Assembly (NCBI RefSeq): GCF_033807715.1
Contig: NC_084591.1
Coordinates: forward strand, 45,903,868 to 45,967,867
Length of the DNA stretch: 64,000 nt
DNA from: Cololabis saira
Taxonomy: Eukaryota; Chordata; Actinopteri; Beloniformes; Belonidae
Reading direction: 5' to 3'
A program made the translations under genes and the position numbers. The notes under the pieces are model-generated. The model saw only the letters and a list, made by a program, of their open reading frames with translations, was not told the DNA's origin and ran no database searches. Each line of letters begins with the position of its first letter. Position 1 is the first letter of the stretch. This document shows, piece by piece, positions 56,276 to 64,000 of the stretch.

Positions 56276-59200
56276 CAACACCCTACTGTAAGCAGTTTGG
56301 ATATAGAATGATGGCTGTCCTTCATGAGCCCTGCTCTACTGGAGATTTCCTCCTTTTGAAGCCCCTGGATTGACACCGAGGTCAACCACTTTGGCCCCCT
56401 AAGCAAGGCCCTTAACCGTTACTGCTCCCTGGACAGTTCTCATGGCCCAGGGGTCGGCAACCCGTGGCTCTTTAGCGCCGCCCTAGTGGCTCCCTGGAGC
56501 TTTCTCAAAAATGTTTGACCTTTTTTATTTCATTTTTTCTCTCTTTTTTCTCTCCTTTTTCTTCTTTTTTTTCCCCTCTTTTTTTCTTCCTTTTTCCTAT
56601 CAAATCTCGACATTTCGACTTTCCTCAACATTTCAACTTTTTCGACATTTAGCCATTTGCCTTCATTCTATGGCTTATACAAGACTTTTCATTTTTTGCG
56701 GCTCCAGACATATTTGTTTTTTGTGTTTTTGGTCCAATATGGCTCTAAAACATTTTGGGTATCCGACCCCTGGTCTAGTCACATGACCACGTGCACTGTA
56801 GCCCAGGTCAAACCTCCTCACCTCACTGCCGGCCACTGCTCCACCCACTGAGTCCAGTTTGCGCTTCTTGCGCGGCCCGATTGCAGCGAGAGCCGTGAGG
56901 TTTGCGTCTCGCTGTCGCATCTGCGCTAGTTCTTGCTGCTGCATCTGTTGGAGGAGAAAGCACAGATACATTCATCAGAACCAGGAGATGATAGCGGTCC
57001 GAGCGCTGCATCACTGGGACAGCAGAGCTCACTCACTCATGTGTTTCATCTGTGCCAGTATTGTTCCTACCTCTTTGGCCTTCTGCTTGAGCCGAGCCTG
57101 CTCTGGATCTTCTTGCCGGGCACGACTCTGCAGGGGAAAGTTCAGTCAGCTCTGACATGGAAGCAGGTTGATGAAAAGTCTACGTTCAGGAACTGACAGA
57201 TGGTGAGATGGTGCTTCCAGAAAACATTACACAACATTTCAAACCATTGATACATACAGTTAAGCTGTTGGTCAAAAAAGCAGTTACTACTGATCATGTG
57301 ATTCAACCTTTTTCATTGCTCCTGCAAATAAAATGATGTATTTTCATTTTCAGATTGAATCTGATCAATCTTTATTGTGACGATGGAACACAGATTTTTA
57401 ATGTTGCTGTATTTAAATTTCTACGGAAATAAACAATCTTTATACAGCAGTGTTCTACAAATATAAAGCTGTATTTTATTCTCAACTTCTCAAGAAACGG
57501 TAACATATCAATTAATTGACAATTTACGCAGAAATGATTCATTAGTATAGAGATAGTATGGTGTAAATAAGTATATTTATATAAATATTTATATGGGCAT
57601 GTGTGTACAAATATATAGAAATACTCAACTATGTGTATGTGTGTATAGGTAAGTGTGTGAGTATAATTATAGTATAGTTAGTTATTATAAATACGTGTTA
57701 ATAAATGATTAGTGAATGGGGGTAGGATTAAATATATTTACACTATTTCCTACTCCTTTTTGAAGGAGCCACATTAGCTTCGTCTAAGTCATACTTATCT
57801 GATAGATTCCTGAATGATGAGTGCTTGAACCCAAACCTTTGACTCCTATCTGCTTCCATTCTAATACTGGGCAGCACAACGTAGATGTCAGCTGGACTAC
57901 GATCCCGTCTAAACTTCCTACTTTCAACTAAAACCAGATGAGACTTGTATGTTTGTCTCTACATCTAAGCCCTTCATTACCACTTATTCTGCATGGCATT
58001 ACTTTAGCGTCTAATGCCTTTGGAGTTATTTTTGACCAGGATTTGTCTTTCTAAGTCTGCCTTACTTCGCTTTTATAATAAAGACAAATATAGGACAATT
58101 GTGTCTGAGGAGGATGGTCCGTGCGTCTGAGACTTCAGGATTGGACTACGTTCCCTGAAGAGTCTCCAGCCTCCAAAGTCCTGCAGCCAGAACTCAGCTG
58201 AGGTTTAACAGGAGATACTTCCTCCAATTGTAGCGTACCTTCATTGGATTGATGTTAAATTCAGATTAGAATTTAATTGGAAGGATTGATTAGTTCTCCC
58301 CCCCCCCAAAAAAAAAACCTTTTTGGCCAACCCCCACTGTATCTTAAAAACATCTTTATCCCATTTTGTCCAAACAGAAAACCCTCACATTACTTTGTTG
58401 TTACGTAAACTGAAGTACTTTGGTTAAAATACTTCTTAAGTGAGGTAAGAATGAAGATCCATACATGACTGAGGGAGAGTGCTGAAGTAAACTATGGTTA
58501 TAGAAACCACCAGCTGAACAATAAAAGCCTTTTCAAAGTTGCGATGTACAGGGCTTCTGCTGCTGCTCAATAACGCTGGGAACAGATACTACAGAAACTG
58601 TTTAGTACCTTTGCCGCCTTCAGCAGTATCTCTCGCTCTTGTTCGTCTTTCCTTTGTTTCTCCATTCGCTCCAGCTGCTCAAAGAAACGGAGCTGAGTAC
58701 GAACGTCAGACGTCTGCTCGTAGTATTCTTCATCCTAAAGTAGGAAAATGAGAAAAAAAAGCAACCAAATGGCTTCAGATACTGACTTGTGAAGAACAGG
58801 GTTGTTTCAAAGCTTCTTAAATCCTTCAAACGTCTTAGATGTCCTTCTTAAGTTACATCCCGTAACTTAAAAAGGCAACAAACAGCTGATTTAGAGGATG
58901 CTGAACTCTATTTTACTGACTTATTTGTGGAACAGGTCATAACCTAAACTTCTGTAAGTATTGTTGCAGAAATCACAACGTGTTCATTTTATCTACAATT
59001 TCACAAACTCTAGTGTGAAACTGCATCCTAAACATTTGCTTAGACCAGGGGTCGGCAACCCGCGGCTCTAGAGCCACATGCAGCTCTTTAGCGCCGCCCT
59101 AGTGGCTCCTGGAGCTTTTTCAAAAATGTTTGAAAATGGAAATAGATGGGGAGGGAAATATATTTTTTGTTTTAATATGGTTTCTGTAGGAGGACAAACA

Positions 59201-60542
59201 TGACAAAAACATTCTTAACTTTTTCCAATGTTGTAAAAATGTGTAGAATAAATACAAAATTTCAACATTTCTGTTAACGAAGATTTGTACGGAAGAGTAT
59301 TAAGGCCATGCAGGAGAAAAAATATTTGAGAGGGGAAGATTTGTTTTATTGTGCACTTCAAGAAAAAATTCGAAATGTCGAGAATAATGTTGAAATAGAA
59401 TTTCAAGAATAAAGTCGCAATTTCACCTTTTTTCTCAACATTTCGACTTTTTTCTGCAAATTCTACTTCAACATTAATCTTGACATTTTGACTTTTTTCT
59501 CGAAGTGCACAGTAAAAAAAAAAATCTTCCTCCTCTAAAATATTATTTTTATTTTTCTCCTGCCTGGCCCTAATCCTCTTCCGTAGTTTTGCGTCATAGC
59601 CACACGTTTCTACCAGGCAGGTGGCTGCTGTAAACAAACCGGCCAAAGGGATTGTTTCCAAAGAGAAAAATAACTGAGGAGAAAAGAGGATTCAACGTTT
59701 CTTGGACCGAATCATTTGCATTCATTGCCTGAATGTTTGCTCTGTAGAGAGAAGTTGTCCAATAACAAAAAGAGTCATGTGGAAAGACATTAGCAGCTAC
59801 ATTTGCAGCCGAGGACCCAGTTATAACTAATATAGAAACATGCAGCATGTGTTGTCTTCATTCTAAGGCTGATACAAGACTTTTCATTTTTTGCAGCTCC
59901 AGACAAATTCGTTTTTTGTGTTTTTGGTCCAATATGGCTCAACATTTTGGGTTGCCGACCCCTGGCTTAGACTCTGATAGCAGAACCTTTAAATGGGTAC
60001 ATTCCTGACGGGGGAAAAAATTGAAATTCCTGGAGGCTTCAAGCTTACCAGCACCTCAGAATAAAAACACACCCACGTGTTCACACACCGCCTGTAGGGA
60101 TGTGAAAAAAACCCTGTGATCTGGGTGTTTTCTTACTTTGCCGCCATCTGTGCGGTGCTGAGCGACGACGGAAACCTGCTCCAGCAGAGAACGCAGTCTG
60201 GACTGGGTGGCGTGAGAGACGATGTTGACCACGTCCAGCTGAACCTCGGTCACGCCAAGCTTCTTAGCTGCAGGTGAGAATCAGGAATGAGGAGGATGGA
60301 AACGGTCCTGGTAAGTACAGACGGAGAGAGCTGGACAGACTGGCAGACAGAGGGACAGACGGACGGACGGACCTGTGTCTAGGATCCGGCGGTGCAGCAG
60401 GTCGGTGGGGAGGAAGGCCTCGTCTTTACACGAGCGGATCTTTGTGCCAACGAGCTCCGAGCTGGTTGCTAGAATACGGGCATTCTCCTCGTTGAGATTG
60501 ACGCCAGCCATGGACGCCACATCGTTGATGTCGTCGTCATCT
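51247..60542 (-). CDS. taf4: TAF4/TAF4B-family TFIID subunit, C-terminal six exons (partial)
   Basis: Minus-strand exons 60542-60373, 60267-60137, 58734-58609, 57127-57071, 56944-56822 and 51408-51247 have GT-AG borders and compatible phases (1 nt, 2 nt, then 0). They encode about 255 aa ending LTLYKALLK-stop. The first two exons form the histone fold (DDDDINDVASMAGVNLNEEN, ILATSSELVG, then GVTEVQLDVVNIVSHATQSR) that pairs with TAF12 in TFIID. Then come DEEYYEQTSDVRTQLRFFEQ and the basic helix KQRKDEQEREILLKAAK, QEDPEQARLKQKAKE, MQQQELAQMRQRDANLTALA with AIGPRKKRK, and the terminal RQRITRVNLRDFILCLEQDR. TFIID bridges activators and core promoters in the nucleus. Residues are mixed between TAF4 (MQQQELAQMRQRDANLT) and TAF4B (VN-x-(I/V)S-x-ATQ-x-RL(R)-LLE, AQHR), so the paralogue is open. 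The N-terminal half (TAFH domain) lies beyond the window. Confidence 0.88.
51483..52515. mobile_element. Family F elements, tandem/rearranged copy C, in a TAF4 intron
   Basis: Starts with a GTACGTTTACATGCAGCAGG end (51485). From 51760 there is family F sequence in both orientations: AAGAGCAGAGACCATTTATT, GGTGTTTACGTGGTCATTTT, CTTCCCATGTAAACGCACTG at 52210-52230, then TAGTTTTTCTTCCGGTAGTT (52302-52321), CCCAACCCCCAGACCTGGAG and CATCCAACCGTAACCG. Two partly overlapping copies seem fused. Confidence 0.55.
52779..53562. repeat. 17-bp minisatellite, about 46 units, in a TAF4 intron
   Basis: Unit AAGCTGCACAACAACAC with variants CGAGCTGCAC, AAGCAGCAC, CAACACCAC and CAGCAACAC. Because 17 is not divisible by 3 and the unit has no stop in several frames, it produces ORFs of 295-380 codons on both strands (LVLLCSLCCCAAC, TRAAQQHKLHNNTSCT). 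None has a start, splice or homology context. It lies between the last two TAF4-family exons. Confidence 0.95.
53865..54305. mobile_element. Family F DNA element, copy D (right-truncated)
   Basis: CCACGGTTACATGATGTGTT at the left, ACATGGAAAACACGTTTGAT, the CTCTCCAGGTCTGGGGGTTG block, GGACCGGAAGTTAAACTACC and GGTGTTTACATGGTAATTTT. Similarity to copy A stops near 54305 before the right end. Confidence 0.6.
54779..55115. mobile_element. Palindromic MITE P, copy 3, complete with TA duplication
   Basis: CACTGCAAAAACTCTAAATC at 54779 and the mirrored TTTTGAGTTTTTGCAGTG ending 55115, flanked by TA at 54777-54778 and 55116-55117. It gives the family borders used for the copies at 15411 and 48138 and points to a Tc1/mariner-type mobiliser. 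Confidence 0.8.
55647..56274 (-). repeat. Repeat family G copy 4 (inverted) and (GT)n microsatellite
   Basis: TTAAAGCTGCAAGCAGCGAT at the left is the inverse of the right end of copy 2. GAGCCATTAGGCCACGCCCC near 56149 is the inverse of the core. A perfect (GT)n tract follows at 56221-56274. Confidence 0.75.
56448..56772. mobile_element. Non-autonomous hAT (GGGTCGGCAACC family), short copy
   Basis: CAGGGGTCGGCAACCCGTGG at 56448 and GGGTATCCGACCCCTG ending 56772 are mirrored ends. The interior is T-rich with TCGACATTTCGACTTTC and GCGGCTCCAGACATATTTGT. The flanking 8-mers (TCATGGCC and GTCTAGTC) do not match, so the flanks may have changed or the borders been recombined. It ends 49 bp from a TAF4-family exon. 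Confidence 0.75.
57128..58608. other. TAF4-family intron; decayed LINE fragment
   Basis: Mostly AT-rich. Around 58025-58060 the plus strand reads FGVIFDQDLSF, the GVIFDSDLSF motif of L2-type LINEs, followed by broken frames to about 58260. A C/A run lies at 58299-58318. No other exon is recognised. Confidence 0.5.
59046..59964. mobile_element. hAT (GGGTCGGCAACC family), full copy with perfect 8-bp TSD
   Basis: Ends CAGGGGTCGGCAACCCGCGG (59046) and GGGTTGCCGACCCCTG (ending 59964) are flanked by GCTTAGAC at 59038-59045 and 59965-59972. The 919-bp interior includes CGACTTTTTTCTCGAAGTGC-type inverted segments and GCTCCAGACAAATTCGTTTT, shared with the other copies. No transposase frame. Confidence 0.88.
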
Positions 60543-60740
60543 CTGTGGAAAGGTAAAGGACATACAGATATTTCTGTTCAGATTCAGTCTGTGACAAACT
60601 TATTTACAAAGAAATGTCTTCATGTTTACAACTCCTCCTAAAGAGTGACAGTGTGGAGGTCAGAAATGTCATTTTGAAAGCCTGGGCACAAGCCTGACTT
60701 CCATATTTACGCACAAATGGGTGCAGAGCTTCCTTAAATT

Positions 60741-61166
60741 CAGAGGTTTTCAACTGGTTTTGTCCCAGGGACCACCATTAACCAAGAAGCAACTCGGGGA
60801 CCAACTGCTTTTGGGGATGTTTGTTTTATTTTGCACCTTGCTTTTAAATAAGAGTATGGGCCTATATCGGCTATTTATTTGCATCAGTGTATATTTGTAT
60901 TTGCACCTTTTGCTATAAAAAAAAAAACAGTCAATGAAAAATGAACCAAGAGCACTTATAATATTACAAAGTTCACTCTCACTCATTTGACATAATTTGG
61001 ATGGGTAAATTATTCACAAAAATGAATAGTAAATGGAAAATAAATTGAGTCTAAAGAAAATATTTTTTTTTAAATTATTATTGTTTTCCATTTACAATTT
61101 CACTGACCACCTGCAATACCGCCACGGACCACCAGAGGGCCGCGGACCACCGGTTGACAATCCCTG
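60741..61166. mobile_element. Non-autonomous hAT with near-perfect 8-bp TSD
   Basis: CAGAGGTTTTCAACTGG (60741) and CCGGTTGACAATCCCTG (ending 61166) are mirrored ends. Flanks CTTAAATT (60733-60740) and CTTTAATT (61167-61174) differ at one position. GGGACCACCATTAACC near the left end is echoed by GGACCACCAGAGGGCC near the right. Confidence 0.75.
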
Positions 61167-61348
61167 CTTTAATTAATCATAACGCGATTTGTAGCACAAC
61201 CAAATCTAATGGAAAAGAAAAAGAAAGTGTTGATCAACAAATAATGAGACCAAAATCACCAGGAAGCAACAGGACGCTGAAGGAAAACCAGTAATCTGTA
61301 TTTGGATCACTTACGTGGAGGGTATAAGGAGGGAGATGATTGTACCGG

Positions 61349-61558
61349 TTCAATTCTATTCAATTTTATTTATATAGCGTCTAATACAACAAAAGTTGTC
61401 TCTAGACGCTTTCCAGAGACCCAGAACATAAACCCCAGAGCAATTATTACATAAACAATGGCAGGTAAAAACTCCCCTAGTGGGAGAAAAGCCTTAAGCC
61501 AAACAGTGGCAAGAAAACCTCCCCTTTAGGAGGGAAGAAACCTTGAGCAAAAAGACCT
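61349..61558 (-). mobile_element. L2-like LINE 3'UTR tail
   Basis: On the plus strand CAATTTTATTTATATAGCGT, AGACGCTTTCCAGAGACCC and GTGGGAGAAAAGCCTTAAGC appear. This is the inverse of the 3'UTR shared with 8219-8478, 22479-23158 and 28629-29053. Confidence 0.75.
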
Positions 61559-62139
61559 GGCCGTGTTTAAACAAGTCAAAAGAGGCTGATGAACCTCCTA
61601 TAATTTACTGTTAGAAGATCAGAATGAGCTGCAACTTCTCTTTTTAAAGTTGTATTAGATGTTGGAACAATGACAGGCCTGCCATTCTAACAACCAACCT
61701 TTATAAACACTTTCTCCTTTTTGACAGCACCCAAAATTAACTAACTATAAGAACTGATGATGAGAGACTGAATCAAACAGAATTGATGGTTGGACACTTG
61801 TCAGCTATCCCAGGTTCCATCTGGGATGAGCTCCGGATGTCAGAGCTGCGTGCAGCTGCTGCCCCCTGCTGGCCATCTACTACAACGTCAAACCGGTTTC
61901 AGATGGGATGTGGTGGGCGGTGCACTCTGCTGTGTAAACCATTCATTCCTGTGTGTTGCACAGCACATGAAAGCATCTCCTCCAGAAGAAAAGTTGATTT
62001 TAGTGGTGTCACTTACTCCAACCATCATTGAACCATCATTTTCAATAGCGTCATGAAAAAATGCAATGGACTTATATAAGAGATAACAATTAAATATCAA
62101 ATACAAGTCATTTAATGCCTAAAATCGATTCTATGTCCA

Positions 62140-62830
62140 GTAGCACTTATGTGTGGTTGAATTTTCAGTTTTACTTAAATAGTTGAATATGTTTTAGCCT
62201 ACATTTTGAGACTTTCCATAAAGTTTATGAACGTTATGTCATCACGTGGTAGCACGGAGGGGAGAGAGACGCACTGGGAGAGAGAGATGGGGAGAAAGAT
62301 GGCAGGTCGCACCGAGTGACTTGGTGACAAAAAAGAACACTACTTCTGCAGTTTGGGAGTTTTTCGGGTTCCAAGCAAACGAGAAAGGAGAGCCGGTAAA
62401 TACTGATGAGGCAATTTGTAAATTTTGCAATAAAACCGCGAGAGATGCAAACACCTCTAACCCAAGGACGCATCTCCATGACAATGTGTTGGCTGTGTCA
62501 GAAAACGACCTCGAACTAAGTCAATAAAAACTGCAATTCTAAAAAAGCTGGAGACAAAGTATGAATGTGATTCAGTGCACAAATGAATGCGAAAGTGTAC
62601 TTTCCTCGACCCTCGTTACCGCGGAGGATATGAGACTGATGATACCGCACTGGCTGAAATCAAGGCTGAATTCCAGGCTGAGATCGTGAACTTAGAGGGG
62701 CATCACCAGCAGCAGTGGAATCAGAATCCAAGAGACAGAGACACAACCTGAACCCCCACGAAAAAAGATGTCTCTGGGAACCTCCTGCAAAAACCACCCG
62801 CTGTAGTGGCAGGTGTACTTTTAAACAGTC
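62140..62830 (+). pseudogene. hAT transposase remnant with BED zinc finger
   Basis: The plus-strand frame near 62320-62480 reads TTSAVWEFFGFQANEKGEPV, DEAICKFCNKTARD, then NPRTHLHDN. This is a BED finger (C-x2-C and H) as in ZBED-like hAT transposases. The frame stops at 62525. Downstream plus-strand sequence (62530-62760) shows scattered similarity to the C-terminal part of such proteins (TFLDPRYRGGYETDD-like frame near 62605). The catalytic middle is deleted. A family H hairpin follows (62836-62922). Confidence 0.6.
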
Positions 62831-62835
62831 TAGGA

Positions 62836-62922
62836 GTAAAGCCTGATTTATGCTTCCGCGTTACACCAACGCAGAGCCTACGCTGTCGATTTAACGCAGA
62901 ACCATAAATCAGGCTTTATGGT
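62836..62922. repeat. Hairpin miniature family H, copy 5
   Basis: AAAGCCTGATTTATGCTTCC and the mirrored GCAGAACCATAAATCAGGCT, with a CAACGCAGAGCCTACGCTGT centre. The arms extend to AAAGCCTGA/TCAGGCTTT, so this is among the most complete members. Confidence 0.75.
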
Positions 62923-63062
62923 AATGTGAAGTGCGCCTGCCAAATCCTGTCAGCGACGACATGATTTGTCATAATTTTTAATTAGTCACGGTAATACCGT
63001 ATACCGGGGTAAAATGTGGAGGAAGTTTGACGGTATCAAAATTTGGATACCGCTGCTTTATG

Positions 63063-63740
63063 CAGAGCCGCCTGGGAGATTTGCGAGGCCCTGTGCGAAA
63101 TGGCTGGGGGGCCCCTCACGCGTGAGCGTAGCGAGCGCGAGCGAAATTTTGGGGTTTTTCGGGTCGGATCGGGTGTCTATATGCGCAATTTTAACTCTCC
63201 AATTAGCAAAATACTGGTTACCTTCCCCTGCCTCATCATCATCTCTTGCCTCGACGCGGGGCCCCGCGGCTGCTTGAGACCCGGTCTGATCTGTGATTTT
63301 TGTAACAAATTTATCAAACGAGCCTTTCAGAGAGGCATCAAACTCTTCCATTTTCTTTAGTTTTTTTCTTTTTTCATCCCCTGATGGAAATTTCCTGAAT
63401 CTGTCTTGTTCTGTTGACATTGTGTGACAGTTTGTTCCAACTTCACCCGTCTGGATCAGAGCACCTTGTGTTAATGCGCTTGGTCTGACGCAGTTGTACT
63501 GAACAACAGACACGCGCATCATTGCACATATATTTATTGATATGTACAGACTAGTACACATTTAGGTCTGTAATGGAACGTGACTGTTGATATTTATAAG
63601 GGAAAAAACGAAAAAAAAAACGAAAAAAAAATTTTTGAAAAAAAAAAAAAAAAAAAAAAAAACGGCCCATAGCGCGAGGCCCCCTGGGGCGCGAGGCCCC
63701 GTGCGGTCGCACGGTTCGCACACCCCTTGCGGCGGCCCTG
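63063..63740 (-). mobile_element. hAT (ZMYM1-like) deletion derivative with perfect 8-bp TSD
   Basis: Ends CAGAGCCGCC (63063) and GGCGGCCCTG (ending 63740) are flanked by GCTTTATG at 63055-63062 and 63741-63748. On the minus strand, from the ATG at 63420, the frame reads MSTEQDRFRKFPSGDEKRKK then LKKMEEFDASLKGSFDKFV. This is the (K/R)(F/Y)PSG-x-KRKK start that I know from ZMYM1-type hAT transposases. The protein ends after about 120 residues in sub-terminal sequence, so the catalytic part is deleted and only promoter, start and ends remain. Confidence 0.8.
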
Positions 63741-63764
63741 GCTTTATGCGTTTCCTGTTATTTT

Positions 63765-64000
63765 AGTAAACATTTACGCGCCAAACTGGGACAATCCCAT
63801 GTTTTTTTCTAATTTGTTCTCCAGACTGCCAAACATGACAACGCATCATCTCATTCTCGGGGGTGACATGAACTGTACACTTTCCCCTACCTTAGACCGT
63901 AGCTCACGCAATATTTCTTCCATGTCCAAGCCCGCTCGTTCTATCCAGCTATTTCTTGACTCATACGGTGTTTCCGATGTGTGGCGATTCCGTAATCCTA
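63765..64000 (+). pseudogene. L1-like LINE ORF2 endonuclease fragment, runs off window
   Basis: The plus-strand frame reads VNIYAPNWDNPMFFSNLFSR then HHLILGGDMNCTLSPTLDRS and LDSYGVSDVWRFRNP. N-x-YAP, GGD-N and D-WR are conserved motifs of the APE-type endonuclease of L1 ORF2. The frame is open to the window end. Whether the copy is full length cannot be judged here. Confidence 0.8.

Overview
The window looks like a gene-poor, transposon-rich stretch of a ray-finned fish nuclear genome, probably a percomorph teleost. Evidence is GT-AG introns, vertebrate gene structures, L1/L2-type LINE remnants of fish type, many hAT, Tc1-like and Harbinger miniatures, a fish-type TRIM gene, and no bacterial gene organisation. 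Species cannot be fixed from the sequence alone.

Three genes are supported. (1) An intronless TRIM E3-ligase gene (RING, B-boxes, coiled coil, PRY-SPRY) on the minus strand, coding part 19677-21374. (2) A complete kctd15 coding region on the plus strand in four coding exons (38136-38299, 40334-40478, 44489-44791, 48731-48892; 257 aa). It probably has a 5'UTR exon in a CpG island ending at 31932. (3) The 3' part of a TAF4/TAF4B-family TFIID subunit gene on the minus strand: six exons (60542-60373, 60267-60137, 58734-58609, 57127-57071, 56944-56822, 51408-51247) encoding the conserved C-terminal TAF4 domain. Its 5' exons lie beyond the right edge. kctd15 and the TAF4 gene are tail to tail, 2.35 kb apart between stop codons. 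This recalls the human KCTD1-TAF4B neighbourhood, so it is probably a paralogous (2R) linkage.

Layout: 1-3.7 kb, three DNA transposon derivatives (TA-flanked palindrome, hAT with 8-bp TSD, internally deleted Tc1/IS630-like). 5.4-11.6 kb, a decayed minus-strand L1 broken by LINE tails, a TTAA-flanked miniature and others, with a hAT insertion next to it. 13-16.5 kb, a Harbinger-like miniature, hAT transposase debris, and an L1 inserted into a palindromic miniature with a 15-bp TSD. 17.2-18.6 kb, a possible exon carrying a 39-bp coding-like repeat split by a hAT. 19-21.4 kb, TRIM. 22.4-26.6 kb, L2 LINEs. 27.3-30.1 kb, an LTR retrotransposon with GAAAG target duplications and repeat-rich proline ORFs but no recognisable pol. 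31-49 kb, kctd15, with a 127-unit 20-bp minisatellite in the intron after its second coding exon and many nested miniatures. 49-64 kb, TAF4-family gene with a 17-bp array and more transposons, ending in an L1 endonuclease fragment.

I found no RNA genes, CRISPR arrays or coordinated multi-gene system. The noteworthy content is repeat biology (register-perfect minisatellites, nested and composite transposons) and the kctd15-TAF4 linkage. Exon borders come from reading splice sites and phases by eye. Transposon class calls rest on visible terminal repeats, target duplications and short protein motifs.
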